NCBI GenBank assembly: GCA_032622095.1
Contig: CP136065.1
Span: forward strand, 115,795,195-115,859,194
DNA length: 64,000 nt
Source: Siphonodentalium dalli
Taxonomy: Eukaryota > Mollusca > Scaphopoda > Gadilida > Siphonodentaliidae
Direction of reading: 5' to 3'
In this document: positions 21,550 through 34,677 of the stretch, one piece after another
Position numbering within the stretch: the first letter of the stretch is position 1
Layout: each line of letters starts with the position of its first letter
Program-made: the position numbers and the translations under genes
The notes under the pieces: generated by a model
Told to the model about the DNA's origin: nothing
Seen by the model: only the letters and a program-made list of their open reading frames with translations
The model's database searches: none

Positions 21550-22358
21550 CTAGCAGATTAGCCCGCCACTGGTGGAATTGGTCCCATGGCTTTGGTCGAT
21601 CCATTATTTTATTTTGTTCAAGGTAACCCCGTACGTCGCTGCCACCGCTGATGCCCGAAATATCGCCCAAGGTCATTTGCGGGTACTCGTGTCAAGGTCA
21701 TGTAGGGTGGACAAAATAACCGGACAAAAATATTTCCCGCCCCGAGTTGACCATACATAAAAAATTTCACATCGATGTCACCGCTGACTACCAAGATATC
21801 GACCAAGGTCATTTGTGGGTACCCGTTTCAAGATCAAGGTCACCTCGGGCGGACAAACTGACCCGACGAAAATCCCCCCGTCCCTTGGAACCCCTAACTA
21901 CGAAATTTCGTCTCGAAATCCCCAGTTTTGACCTGCCGTATATTTTCACTAAAGTAGATAAACACTCTTTAATAGCGACGCCTCATATACAAACGCTCAT
22001 TAATTATCACGCGATTAACCCACCAATCCCCATTATGGTGGCAGTTGAAGGTTGAAGGACTGGTCGCACGGGCTTGCGAATGGTCCGAGTGCACTCCCTG
22101 TGGATTTTTACCCTTACACAGCAAGTTTGGGTTCAATCGGCCCAGCAGTTTTCGTCTCGATATCCCCAGTTTCCGAGACGGTCAAATGCCGTATATTTTC
22201 ACTAAAGTAGATGAACGCTCTTTAATAGCGAACAGTCATATAGAAACGCTCATTAATTATCACGCGATTAACCCATCAATCCCAATTGCGGTGGCAGTTG
22301 AAGGGTGAAGGAGTGGTCGCACAGGCTCGCGAATGGTCCGATGACACTTTCCGTGGCT
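21550..22358 (-). mobile_element. Helitron, 3' end intact, 5' part interrupted
   Basis: The 3' end on the minus strand is CTAG (21550-21553 as read on plus), with the hairpin from CCGCCACTGGTGG adjacent and base A at 21549 as flank. The body has GATCAAGGTCACCTCGG-type modules and two direct copies of a segment of about 270 bases (about 21880-22070 and 22130-22310). It is broken at about 22359 by the Helentron-like family III element; the 5' end is not found beyond it. Confidence 0.7.
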
Positions 22359-23041
22359 TTTTAGCTCACCTAAGACGAAGTCTCCTGTGGAGCTATAGTC
22401 ATCACTCCTCGTCCATCGTCCGTCCGTCGAGCCGTCCATCCGTCCGTCAACAATTCTTTGAACATCTTCTCCTCTGAAGCCGGAAGACCAAATTGGTTCA
22501 TATTTGGTGTGGATGTTCCCTAGGTGACTCTCATTCAGATTTGTTCAAATGAGGTCACTGGGTCAAATAGTTGCGAAGTCAGGGCCATAACTCTATTACT
22601 CCATAGTAATTCTTACAACGACTTCTTGTTCAGAACCATTGGGCCGATTTAGCTAATATTTGGTATGGAGGGTCCTTGGGTGACTGGTGTTCAGATTTGT
22701 TCAAATGAGGTCACCCGGTCAATTAGTTGAGAAAACAGGGCCATAACTCATAGTAATTCTTTCAATGACTTCTTCTAAAAAAATATTTGGCCGATTTAGC
22801 TTATATTTGGTACAGAGAGACCTTGGGTGACTGGGGTTTAGATTTGTTCAAATGGGGTCACTGGGTCAAATAGGGGCAGAGCTAGGGACATAACTTTAAA
22901 AACAAAAAATTTAATATTTGCATTTTGACCTTTAATTTTTGTTTAAGACACATCACAGCCTCATATTTCTTACCTAGATTTTTCTTAGCATGTTCATCTG
23001 TATGGATTTTGGTATTGTTTATTTAACCCCTTCCACTCTTG
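22359..23041 (+). mobile_element. Helentron-like family III, 5' part
   Basis: Starts with a T-run and AGCTCACCTAAGACGAAGTC, followed by a CCGTCCGTC stretch and three repeats of modules containing TCAGATTTGTTCAAATGAGG and AGGGCCATAACTC (about 180 bases apart). The matching 3' end is at 27120, beyond the nested family IV element and the piggyBac-like MITE. Confidence 0.55.
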
Positions 23042-23958
23042 TTATGCCCCCGATCTCCGATGGAGATTTGGGGGTATATAGTGGAGCCCTCCGTCCGTCG
23101 TGCCGTCTGTCCGTCCGTCCGTACGAACGTTTCAACTCATAACTTTGGTTTCGCTAACTCAATTCAGTTGATCTTTGGTATGCTAATAGACCAGCCGGGG
23201 GACAAGATTTCAACATAACTGTGGTTTCGTCCGCCCATTTTTTCCAGTGTTACGCCCCTTTTTGGACTTAGAAAATTGTCGACCCGTACGAACGTTTCAA
23301 CTCATAACTTTGGTACCGTTTCGCTAACTCAATTCAGTTGATCTTTGGTATGCTAATAGACCAGTCGGGGGGACAAGATTTCCCCATAACTGCGGTTTCG
23401 TCCGCACATTTTTTCCAGAGTTACGCCCCTTTTTGGACTTAGAAAATTGTCCGTACGAACGTTTCAACTCATAACTTTGGTTTCGCTAACTCAATTCAGT
23501 TGATCTTTGGTATGCTAATAGACCAGCCGGGGGGACAAGATTTCCCCAAAACTGCGGTTTCGTCCGCCCATTTTTTCCAGAGTTACGCCCCTTTTTGGAC
23601 TTAGAAAATTCAGTTTTCTGTGGCATACGAACGTTTCAACTCATAACTTTGGTTTTGCTAATTCAATTCAGTTGATATTTGGTATGCCAATAGATCAGCC
23701 GGGGGGACAAGATTTCCCCATAGCCGTGGTTTCGTCCGCCAATTTTTTCCAGAGTTACGCCCCTTTTTGGACTTAGAAAATTCAGGTTTTCTGCTACTTT
23801 TTTTGGTTTCCAGATGATAACTTGATTTTGGATTGTTTACTCATGAATAACATAACTTTACAAAGTGCCATTTAATAAGCATTTGCACAAAAATAAGAAA
23901 AATCCTCTCTGATTGTACAGTCGGAGGAGTTACCTCCGCCCAGCGGTGCACTTGTTTT
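23042..23958 (+). mobile_element. Repeat family IV with four tandem units
   Basis: Opens TTATGCCCCCGATCTCC, forming an inverted repeat with GGAGATTTGGGGG. Near the 3' end is a hairpin CGGAGG-AGTTA-CCTCCG (23922-23938), followed by GGTGCACTTGTTTT. Inside are four tandem units of about 165-172 bases starting with CGAACGTTTCAACTCATAAC (about 23126, 23290, 23456 and 23627). The last part is repeated again at 27703-28109 through the large duplication. Confidence 0.6.
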
Positions 23959-24055
23959 GATATAGAATTCATCCAAGACAGGATTACTCAAACATTTTTC
24001 ATCTGATCAACACCAAATTTGGTATATTAATTTTTGACACTTATATACAGATTAA

Positions 24056-24461
24056 CCCTTTACCCAACAGAACGGCCATGTGCCAATGCATTCTCTTATA
24101 TATGCGAGTCGACCATAGGTCGCCTCGCATATACAAGAGAATGCATTGGCTTAACACATATTAAAAATGATAAAATTGTTTAAAGATTGTAGAAAAAAAT
24201 TATAAAAATTGTTAAAAAATGTAAGAAAAAATTATAAAATTGTTAAAGAATGTAAGAAAAATGGTAATGCATTCTCTTATATATGCGAGGCGACCTATGG
24301 TCGACTCGCATATATAAGAGAATGCATTGGCACAGGGCATAACTGTAACCATCACAATGTGGTCAATGAACCGGTTCCAATGATTATTGAGACAGACCGA
24401 AGATATTTTAGGCTGTTGAAGCTTTATTTGGGCGTTTTTGGCCGGTTTGTTGGGTAAAGGG
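24056..24461. mobile_element. piggyBac-like MITE (406 bp)
   Basis: Ends CCCTTTACCCAAC and GTTGGGTAAAGGG, flanked by TTAA at 24052-24055 and 24462-24465. CCC ends with TTAA duplications are diagnostic of the piggyBac superfamily. It holds two long palindromes, each with arms like CCAATGCATTCTCTTATA (24094-24150 and 24268-24329), arranged so the second mirrors the first. No transposase. Confidence 0.85.
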
Positions 24462-24465
24462 TTAA

Positions 24466-27120
24466 GTTAAAATATGGGTTTGATCTCATATATTTTAACA
24501 GAGTTATGGCCCTTTATAATTCACATATCTTTGCTATGCACTATTAATTTTTAAGAGAACACTGAAGCCTGCATTATTGAAAAAGCCAATTTATCATAGT
24601 GTGGTCACCTGATACTCTTGCTGAAGACTACTTGCTTCAGACCAGTTTACCATCTGTCATTACAAGACATGACATTAACAACTATTCTACCAGAGTCTAC
24701 AAGAATAAATAGGAATAGTCTATTGTTCATTTCTCCAAGCCTGGACATAGTGTGTCTGACATTTGCAGAATGAAGTCCCCAGATGGTGAATTTAGTGTTG
24801 CTACCCCATACAGCAGACTAGAATCACCAAATACACCCTCAATTCCCTTATTCTGCTTAGGCCTCATCTTCTGGGACAATTTTTTTTATTAAAACATGTT
24901 TTAAAATTTGAAAAAATGACACCATTTTAACATCTGAAGAGTTATGAAACTTTACTCTTTAATGAAATTATGGAAACATTCCACCCTCCCCACCCACCCC
25001 CTCCCACATGGCCCAGACCCAACCCTGCCATCAACCAACATCCCTTCCAAGCCATATCACCTCTCAATTTAATACCTCTTCTCACCACAGAGGCATATAC
25101 ATCTAAAGGTATAGGTCATTAATTATATAAACTGGCCAGATGACATGTATTATTCTAATCTAAACATATCTGTAGCAATTTAACAACAAACTGGTGCTCC
25201 CATGGTTAGGTGATGACTGACATTCAATGATACTGTGAATGGCTTTGATTTCTTCAAGTCTGGAAATAGTGTGTCTGACATTTACATAGTGAGGTCCCCA
25301 GATGGTGAATTTAGTGTTGCTACAGCATGCTAGCATCACCAAATACACCCGCCAGGGACCTAATTCTGCTTAGTCCTCATCTTCTGGGAAGTATCCTAAG
25401 TATCAAATTGACAGTTTTGATTTAGTCACTTTTTCTACCTGTTCAGTTTCAATGTCCCCCTAATTTGCAGAAGATAAAATGCATAATTGAGGTGCTCAAT
25501 GGTGTGTATCACCAACTTCAACTGTAGGACTTCATTGATTTAGTCATTTTTTTCCACCTGTTCAGTTTCAATGTCCCCCTAATTTGCAGAAGATAAAATG
25601 CATAATTGAGGTGCTCAACTGTAGGACTTCAATCTGTTCCTTGGTTTTATTGGCCATTGAGGCCTAATGAGATTGAGGATGAATTTGGTGATGCTATCCT
25701 GCCTTACAGAATATTGTCATTAAATCCACATTTTTGGGACCTAATTCTGCAAATGTCAGACATACTAAATTCAGGTTTGGCCATTTCATATTATTTTTTT
25801 AATCACCACTTATCCAGATGAAATCATACGACTAATATTCAAAGAAAAATGGGGGGGGGGGTATATATTGGATTAAATTTGTCTTCTATCTGTCAGGCTT
25901 CCATCCGTCTGCCTGTTGAGATGTCTATCCATCCATCTATCAACAACTATCAACAATTGATTTCTTCTCCATATTAAAGACGGAATGTGTTTATATAGTT
26001 CAGTGTGCATGTTCCCTAGGTGTCTCACAATCCGATTTGTTCAATTAAGTTCATCACATCAAATACATGTAGGTGCCAAGCCAGGGCCATAACTCTTTCC
26101 CTCCATAGTAAGTCTTAAAACCGTTTTTTCTCAAGAACCATTAGGCCTATATAGCTTATATTTGGTGTGGAGGGGCCTTGGGTGACTGGGGTTCAGATTT
26201 GTTCATGGGGTCATTTTTAGGAAATGAGGTCCCCAGAGGGTAAATTCGGTGATGTTAGTCCACCTTGCGGAATATTGTCATTAAATTCACCTGCAAAGGT
26301 CAGACACTAAATACAGACTCGGCTGTTCCAATATTAGCTTCTTAACCAGCACTTATCCAGGTGAAATCATACCCTGATTTTTCAAAGAAAATTGGGGGGG
26401 GGGGGGGGGGTATATTGATATTACTAGATGAATGGATCTCATAGATGAGGATTCACATAGGGCAGAGATAAGAGATTTAACTCTCCTCTATGCTGTTTGG
26501 TACTGGTATAATAATATTGATTTCTAGACAGCCTGGGTGGGGGCAATGTTTGAGGCAATGGGGAGGGAGTGTAGAGGGGTGGAGATTTGACCCCCTATTT
26601 TGATCAAAATTGCATGCCCGATACTAAATTAGTTGTAGATTAGATGTTCACACCAAAAATAAGTTAGAACTGTTCTCGTAGTTTGGTTTGATTTTCTAAC
26701 ATGTATGTTTTTAAACCATCAGTCCATATGTTTCTACTTCAGGTTAAACTGTTGGACCTAATTGGCCACAAATTTGAACTTTATGGGGGTGTCAGGTTGG
26801 TAATTATCAAACGTTTGAAAGCTTGAAGTACTGGTACCAGTCGTAAAATTCAACCTAAGAGGAATGTACAAAGTGATTTTTGTGAACTTAGTACTGTGGT
26901 ATGGTTGTCCTCTTTAAAAGGTAAGAGGTTGGAAATTTGTCAGTGATGTGCAATTAGAAATTTCAAGGTGAAGAGCCCTGCTCATTTGAGAACATCCAGC
27001 TATGTCCATGTTTAGAACTTAAGTGATTCTGTCAAGTACTGACTCTTGTAGTCTTCAGAGTCCCTGTCTTCTCAGTCCTTACAGTCTGGTGAGCGACCCA
27101 CAGTCATTGACTGTCTTGTT
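24466..27120 (+). mobile_element. Helentron-like family III, 3' part
   Basis: Contains GATGGTGAATTTAGTG modules, a 116-base direct repeat (25421-25500 and 25537-25618), and two poly-G tracts (25851-25861 and 26394-26410). Ends AGTCTGGTGAGCGACC, the palindrome ACAGTCATTGACTGT (27100-27114), CTTGTT. GGTGAGC pairs with the GCTCACC of the 5' end. Whether 22359-27120 is one element is inferred. Confidence 0.5.
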
Positions 27121-27702
27121 ACCCTTACACAGCAATTTTCCCGGGCAATTCGACACCCTTCGGGCAAGTTTGGTGCATATACAGGTGTTATTAACGTTCC
27201 ACAGACTATTTCACACCATCCGAGCATTTTGATGCCAAAACAATTTTATCGCGGCAACTTTGACATTATTTTACAAAAAAAACAAAACAAAAACATATCA
27301 GAATTTATATATATATTGTGACATGCCATGACATCCATGGCATTTTCGAAACAGTTAAATATTTGGCAATGTGCTGCCCATCAGGAGGCAACATAATTAT
27401 TCCGCAACCCTATACATTAGTGTATGCCATTTAAATGTCACTTCGATGCAATTTAAAACAAGTCATATATATTGTATTAATTAGACATTTATATATTGAT
27501 ACTTGTTTTTATATTATATATCTAGACATTTATATATTGTTACTTGTTTTTATATTATATATCTTATCCGACTCAGAATTAAGAGACATGTAGTCTGTAA
27601 TGTTAGTTCAACAACTCGAAAGTCTTTTATGGAAAATTTGTAATTCAAATTTAACTTTGAACGTACTTCATATATGCACACAAGATAGATTGGCGATATA
27701 AA

Positions 27703-30700
27703 CTGCGGTTTCGTCCGCCCATTTTTTCCAGAGTTACGCCCCTTTTTGGACTTAGAAAATTCAGTTTTCTGTGGCATACGAACGTTTCAACTCATAACTT
27801 TGGTTTTGCTAATTCAATTCAGTTGATATTTGGTATGCCAATAGATCAGCCGGGGGGACAAGATTTCCCCATAGCCGTGGTTTCGTCCGCCAATTTTTTC
27901 CAGAGTTACGCCCCTTTTTGGACTTAGAAAATTCAGGTTTTCTGCTACTTTTTTTGGTTTCCAGATGATAACTTGATTTTGGATTGTTTACTCATGAATA
28001 ACATAACTTTACAAAGTGCCATTTAATAAGCATTTGCACAAAAATAAGAAAAATCCTCTCTGATTGTACAGTCGGAGGAGTTACCTCCGCCCAGCGGTGC
28101 ACTTGTTTTGATATAGAATTCATCCAAGACAGGATTACTCAAACATTTTTCATCTGATCAACACCAAATTTGGTATATTAATTTTTGACACTTATATACA
28201 GATTAACCCTTTACCCAACAGAACGGCCATGTGCCAATGCATTCTCTTATATATGCGAGTCGACCATAGGTCGCCTCGCATATACAAGAGAATGCATTGG
28301 CTTAACACATATTAAAAATGATAAAATTGTTTAAAGATTGTAGAAAAAAATTATAAAAATTGTTAAAAAATGTAAGAAAAAATTATAAAATTGTTAAAGA
28401 ATGTAAGAAAAATGGTAATGCATTCTCTTATATATGCGAGGCGACCTATGGTCGACTCGCATATATAAGAGAATGCATTGGCACAGGGCATAACTGTAAC
28501 CATCACAATGTGGTCAATGAACCGGTTCCAATGATTATTGAGACAGACCGAAGATATTTTAGGCTGTTGAAGCTTTATTTGGGCGTTTTTGGCCGGTTTG
28601 TTGGGTAAAGGGTTAAGTTAAAATATGGGTTTGATCTCATATATTTTAACAGAGTTATGGCCCTTTATAATTCACATATCTTTGCTATGCACTATTAATT
28701 TTTAAGAGAACACTGAAGCCTGCATTATTGAAAAAGCCAATTTATCATAGTGTGGTCACCTGATACTCTTGCTGAAGACTACTTGCTTCAGACCAGTTTA
28801 CCATCTGTCATTACAAGACATGACATTAACAACTATTCTACCAGAGTCTACAAGAATAAATAGGAATAGTCTATTGTTCATTTCTCCAAGCCTGGACATA
28901 GTGTGTCTGACATTTGCAGAATGAAGTCCCCAGATGGTGAATTTAGTGTTGCTACCCCATACAGCAGACTAGAATCACCAAATACACCCTCAATTCCCTT
29001 ATTCTGCTTAGGCCTCATCTTCTGGGACAATTTTTTTTATTAAAACATGTTTTAAAATTTGAAAAAATGACACCATTTTAACATCTGAAGAGTTATGAAA
29101 CTTTACTCTTTAATGAAATTATGGAAACATTCCACCCTCCCCACCCACCCCCTCCCACATGGCCCAGACCCAACCCTGCCATCAACCAACATCCCTTCCA
29201 AGCCATATCACCTCTCAATTTAATACCTCTTCTCACCACAGAGGCATATACATCTAAAGGTATAGGTCATTAATTATATAAACTGGCCAGATGACATGTA
29301 TTATTCTAATCTAAACATATCTGTAGCAATTTAACAACAAACTGGTGCTCCCATGGTTAGGTGATGACTGACATTCAATGATACTGTGAATGGCTTTGAT
29401 TTCTTCAAGTCTGGAAATAGTGTGTCTGACATTTACATAGTGAGGTCCCCAGATGGTGAATTTAGTGTTGCTACAGCATGCTAGCATCACCAAATACACC
29501 CGCCAGGGACCTAATTCTGCTTAGTCCTCATCTTCTGGGAAGTATCCTAAGTATCAAATTGACAGTTTTGATTTAGTCACTTTTTCTACCTGTTCAGTTT
29601 CAATGTCCCCCTAATTTGCAGAAGATAAAATGCATAATTGAGGTGCTCAATGGTGTGTATCACCAACTTCAACTGTAGGACTTCATTGATTTAGTCATTT
29701 TTTTCCACCTGTTCAGTTTCAATGTCCCCCTAATTTGCAGAAGATAAAATGCATAATTGAGGTGCTCAACTGTAGGACTTCAATCTGTTCCTTGGTTTTA
29801 TTGGCCATTGAGGCCTAATGAGATTGAGGATGAATTTGGTGATGCTATCCTGCCTTACAGAATATTGTCATTAAATCCACATTTTTGGGACCTAATTCTG
29901 CAAATGTCAGACATACTAAATTCAGGTTTGGCCATTTCATATTATTTTTTTAATCACCACTTATCCAGATGAAATCATACGACTAATATTCAAAGAAAAA
30001 TGGGGGGGGGGGGTATATATTGGATTAAATTTGTCTTCTATCTGTCAGGCTTCCATCCGTCTGCCTGTTGAGATGTCTATCCATCCATCTATCAACAACT
30101 ATCAACAATTGATTTCTTCTCCATATTAAAGACGGAATGTGTTTATATAGTTCAGTGTGCATGTTCCCTAGGTGTCTCACAATCCGATTTGTTCAATTAA
30201 GTTCATCACATCAAATACATGTAGGTGCCAAGCCAGGGCCATAACTCTTTCCCTCCATAGTAAGTCTTAAAACCGTTTTTTCTCAAGAACCATTAGGCCT
30301 ATATAGCTTATATTTGGTGTGGAGGGGCCTTGGGTGACTGGGGTTCAGATTTGTTCATGGGGTCATTTTTAGGAAATGAGGTCCCCAGAGGGTAAATTCG
30401 GTGATGTTAGTCCACCTTGCGGAATATTGTCATTAAATTCACCTGCAAAGGTCAGACACTAAATACAGACTCGGCTGTTCCAATATTAGCTTCTTAACCA
30501 GCACTTATCCAGGTGAAATCATACCCTGATTTTTCAAAGAAAATTGGGGGGGGGGGGGGTATATTGATATTACTAGATGAATGGATCTCATAGATGAGGA
30601 TTCACATAGGGCAGAGATAAGAGATTTAACTCTCCTCTATGCTGTTTGGTACTGGTATAATAATATTGATTTCTAGACAGCCTGGGTGGGGGCAATGTTT

Positions 30701-31851
30701 GAGGCAATGGGGAGGGAGTGTAGAGGGGTGGAGATTTGACCCCCTATTTTGATCAAAATTGCATGCCCGATACTAAATTAGTTGTAGATTAGATGTTCAC
30801 ACCAAAAATAAGTTAGAACTGTTCTCGTAGTTTGGTTTGATTTTCTAACATGTATGTTTTTAAACCATCAGTCCATATGTTTCTACTTCAGGTTAAACTG
30901 TTGGACCTAATTGGCCACAAATTTGAACTTTATGGGGGTGTCAGGTTGGTAATTATCAAACGTTTGAAAGCTTGAAGTACTGGTACCAGTCGTAAAATTC
31001 AACCTAAGAGGAATGTACAAAGTGATTTTTGTGAACTTAGTACTGTGGTATGGTTGTCCTCTTTAAAAGGTAAGAGGTTGGAAATTTGTCAGTGATGTGC
31101 AATTAGAAATTTCAAGGTGAAGAGCCCTGCTCATTTGAGAACATCCAGCTATGTCCATGTTTAGAACTTAAGTGATTCTGTCAAGTACTGACTCTTGTAG
31201 TCTTCAGAGTCCCTGTCTTCTCAGTCCTTACAGTCTGGTGAGCGACCCACAGTCATTGACTGTCTTGTTACCCTTACACAGCAATTTTCCCGGGCAATTC
31301 GACACCCTTCGGGCAAGTTTGGTGCATATACAGGTGTTATTAACGTTCCACAGACTATTTCACACCATCCGAGCATTTTGATGCCAAAACAATTTTATCG
31401 CGGCAACTTTGACATTATTTTACAAAAAAAACAAAACAAAAACATATCAGAATTTATATATATATTGTGACATGCCATGACATCCATGGCATTTTCGAAA
31501 CAGTTAAATATTTGGCAATGTGCTGCCCATCAGGAGGCAACATAATTATTCCGCAACCCTATACATTAGTGTATGCCATTTAAATGTCACTTCGATGCAA
31601 TTTAAAACAAGTCATATATATTGTATTAATTAGACATTTATATATTGATACTTGTTTTTATATTATATATCTAGACATTTATATATTGTTACTTGTTTTT
31701 ATATTATATATCTTATCCGACTCAGAATTAAGAGACATGTAGTCTGTAATGTTAGTTCAACAACTCGAAAGTCTTTTATGGAAAATTTGTAATTCAAATT
31801 TAACTTTGAACGTACTTCATATATGCACACAAGATAGATTGGCGATATAAA
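27703..31851 (+). repeat. 4.15-kb tandem duplication, copy B
   Basis: Second copy, directly following copy A in the same orientation. Visible differences are only poly-G lengths: 12 instead of 11 G at 30002-30013, and 14 instead of 17 G at 30546-30559. The right edge is unique DNA (AGTTGAAGCTAAAACAG). Confidence 0.93.
28207..28612. mobile_element. piggyBac-like MITE, duplicate copy
   Basis: Identical copy of 24056-24461 with the same TTAA flanks, present because of the 4.15-kb duplication and not through a new insertion. Confidence 0.85.
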
Positions 31852-32264
31852 GTTGAAGCTAAAACAGTCAAATTGTTATCTAATCATCTGTAATACAGAG
31901 CATCAATATATATACTTGTGCACCTGTAATTCATTCTTCATGTAAAGTTCTATGTTGTTACACATTAAGCACATGTAATACAAGATCTCCAATCCAATCT
32001 TCAAATTACATGCAATACAGATACAAATATGTAATTTCACATAAGTGAATGTTTTGCATTGTTGCATGAATATGGACGTATCCTGTATAACATAGTTGTT
32101 GCTATAGTTCAGTTATCAAAATTAATCAATTTCGAGAGAGGCAATTGAAAATACCTTCAATAATAATTGACAATTCTTCATTTGCTCAGTCTTAATATTC
32201 AAACATTCATGTGTTCGCCTATCCCAGGTAAAACAACATAAAGGAACTAATCAATATGAGTGGT
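31852..32264. other. AT-rich DNA, no gene seen
   Basis: Unique-looking flank of the duplication; no repeat or reading frame of note. Confidence 0.5.
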
Positions 32265-32332
32265 TGAAATCCTTTTCGAGTCTATAAAGGACATGCACAT
32301 ATATATAGGGAAGTCTTAAAATATATAGTAGA
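32265..32332 (-). mobile_element. Helitron 5' end fragment
   Basis: On the minus strand starts TCTACTATATATTTTAAGAC, a Helitron 5' terminus, directly abutting the next Helitron's CTAG at 32333. Only about 68 bases remain. Confidence 0.65.
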
Positions 32333-32863
32333 CTAGCAGATTAGCCCGCCACTGGCTGGATTGGTCCCATGGCTTTTGTCGATCCATTAATTTTTGTTTT
32401 TCAAGGTAACCCCGTACAGGCATGCCGACAGCATGCTAGCATTTAACCCGACAAAAAAATTCCCCGTCCAGAGTGTGACGACCGAGATATCGCCCATGGT
32501 CATTTGTGGGTACCCGTTTCAAGGTCAAGGTCACCTCAGGCGGACAAACTGACCCGACGAAAATCCCCCGTCCCTTGGAAGCCCTAAGTACGAAATTTCA
32601 GTTTCCGAGACGGTCGATTGAGCTTACTCGCGTATATAAACGCTCTTTAACAACGACACCGCAGAAACGAACGCTCTTTATCATTAACCTCATTAACCCA
32701 TGAATTCCAAGGAGGGTGGCAGGGGAAGGATGAAGGAGTGCTCGGACGTTCTCAGAAGTGGTGCGATGACACTTCCTGTGGTTTTTTACCCTTAGATAGC
32801 AAGTTTTCGAGTCTAGAAGGGACATATGGATATATATACAGAGTTCTCAAAATATATAGTAGA
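32333..32863 (-). mobile_element. Complete non-autonomous Helitron (531 bp)
   Basis: Minus-strand 5' end TCTACTATATATTTTGAGAA at 32863, followed on plus by T. The 3' end is the CCAGTGGCGGG hairpin, TAATCTG and CTAG (plus 32333-32336), preceded by A at 32332. This fits A/T insertion without target duplication. The body has CAAGGTCAAGGTCACC. No genes. Confidence 0.85.
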
Positions 32864-33357
32864 TAATCTAATTTAAAGCTGTGTTTAACAGTAAGAGCAC
32901 AGAATATTGAAAATAAGTTGGGTGCATTCACTGCACTGTCATATGACTGAATGCACCCGCATGTGCAATTTGACTTATATATATCAAGATGTTCCACCCA
33001 CCCCTATACCGTAGCGGAGGAATGAAATAATAGATGCAAGTAATCACATACCGATATTTATTGTTTGAAAATGTATTTTTCACCGAATGTATGGTCGGAA
33101 AAAAATTATTTTATGGTAATGAAAGTCAAAGCTGTAATCGTTTATAAATCACCTGAATAGATTGGAAATTTTCCATTACAATATATCGGTTCCTCATTTT
33201 CATTTATTAGTACATGATGAATAGACTGGAATCGGGACAAGGCAAGCTGCTAAATTCAACCTTATCGAGTTGTTGCATGTAATCACACTGACATCGACAG
33301 AATCTCGGCCTTGATGAGAACGAGACTTACAAAATGTTACAAATGGAAAACTTATGA
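32864..33357. other. No gene seen
   Basis: AT-rich DNA between a Helitron and a foldback. A short inverted pair (GGGTGCATTCACTGCA / CTGAATGCACCC) lies at about 32920-32958. Confidence 0.5.
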
Positions 33358-33536
33358 AATAAATAGACAGAACACAACGCGCATCTTAAATGAGAATCTT
33401 TTATCGAATGAGTTGCAGATGGCGCAAGGATATATTTCGCGAGAGCGTAGCTCGAGCGAAATATAACTTTGCGCCATCCGCAACGAGTTCGATAAAAGAT
33501 TCGAGATTATGATGCAAGTTGTGTTCTGTATTTATT
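33358..33536. repeat. Palindromic MITE-like foldback
   Basis: AATAGACAGAACACAAC and its inverse GTTGTGTTCTGTATTTATT bound a near-palindrome including ATCTTTTATCGA and GATGGCGCAA. Centre near 33441-33456 (CGAGAGCGTAGCTCG). About 180 bases, no coding capacity. Superfamily uncertain. Confidence 0.65.
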
Positions 33537-33790
33537 CTACACCGTTCAGTCAGATAAGTTCAATCCATGAATGTAACCTTCATTGTTACTATAGCTGCCT
33601 TTATTGTGATTTAAGTCTGACAAATAACCAGTAATTATGGGGGGATCACCGGAAGCGGATGATCGACGTAATGTACGTCATCTTTCTTAGGCGACAACGT
33701 CAACAAGAATAGTTCCGGCTTGTATTCCACTAGAGGTATACACTAATATGTATTCAATGGCTGGGATTCCGTTGAATACATGTGACTCAC

Positions 33791-34669
33791 TAGAGCCCGA
33801 AGCCGCCATCGCACGCCGCCGCCGCCAGCCATATTGGCCACAAGCCGTCGCCAGCCATATTATCTCTAACGCCAGCCACATTTAAAAATCTCCGCTACCA
33901 GAATTGTAAAATGGCTGAGCCATGTGCATGGGCTTATATGTCAAGCACATAGCAACTGTACTGTGAATCGCAAAGAACTAAACCGCATTTCCTAATATTG
34001 GCATATACTCGCATGGACACGGCATGGTTGTTATATTATCAGAACACCGGGCCCCTTAGTGTGGAATAGACTACCCCAATGCATGCTTTCATATAACTGA
34101 ATGGGCGCATCCATTCGGTATTGAAAGGGTTAAAATATAAATTTTTTATATCGACAACACCCAGTCTCGGACATCGCTGGCATTTGTCAATATATATTAC
34201 ACATAAGAATAGAAAATAGTTTGAAATATTATATATCATTACTATCGGGTTCATCATTCAATGATGCATGCATATCTCGCAAGATGGCAGTGATGGTAGC
34301 AGTCTGAAGTCGACAGAAGTCCCAAATGTAACTACTTATACCGATTAGATGGGAAACTACATAGTATATCCATACCAGTCCTTCGTGAATTTTCGCCATA
34401 ATGGAAAAGCCCAACATCAAAAGATTACGTGTGGTCTGGAATTCTACGGGTTCACCACAAACGCTAAAAAAAACGGCGTCTATAACCGGTAACAGGGGAT
34501 TAGGAACATTTCGGAAACGAGAATACACCGAATGACAACATCTCAGCCGGCTCAGCCGCCATATTTCGTCAGCCACGAACGTCGTGACTGAGCCGGCTTA
34601 GCTAGCTAACCAGCCACGAAAATCGGTTGAGCCAGCCATGAAAACTATTTGTCGTGGCTTCGGGGTCTA
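33791..34669. mobile_element. Non-autonomous hAT element, copy 1 (879 bp)
   Basis: Ends TAGAGCCCGAAGCC and GGCTTCGGGGTCTA. A perfect 8-bp target duplication TGACTCAC lies at 33783-33790 and 34670-34677. TAGAG fits the hAT terminal consensus. Near the right end is a cluster of CAGCCACGAA and GCCGGCT repeats in both orientations. The minus-strand frame 34229-34576 (115 residues) has no recognisable domain, and its counterpart in copy 2 is not open, so I do not call it a gene. Confidence 0.9.
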
Positions 34670-34677
34670 TGACTCAC

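Larger units (their letters stand above)
23551..27702 (+). repeat. 4.15-kb tandem duplication, copy A
   Basis: Copy A matches 27703-31851 base for base over every line I compared, at an offset of 4151 bases (4152 then 4149 after two poly-G tracts). The junction at 27691-27705 joins GGCGATATAAA to CTGCGGTTTCG with only AA/AAC shared. Contents: the end of family IV, a piggyBac-like MITE, the 3' half of family III, and AT-rich DNA with a 41-bp direct repeat (27483-27564). No gene. Confidence 0.93.

Noticed and set aside
24209-24457. Open frame of 82 residues, repeated at 28360-28608
   Set aside because: Lies within the piggyBac-like MITE and starts from TTG; duplication of the frame is due to the 4.15-kb tandem copy, not to selection.
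34229-34576. 115-residue minus-strand frame in a hAT element
   Set aside because: The sister element at 37352-38207 does not keep the frame open, and there is no transposase motif.
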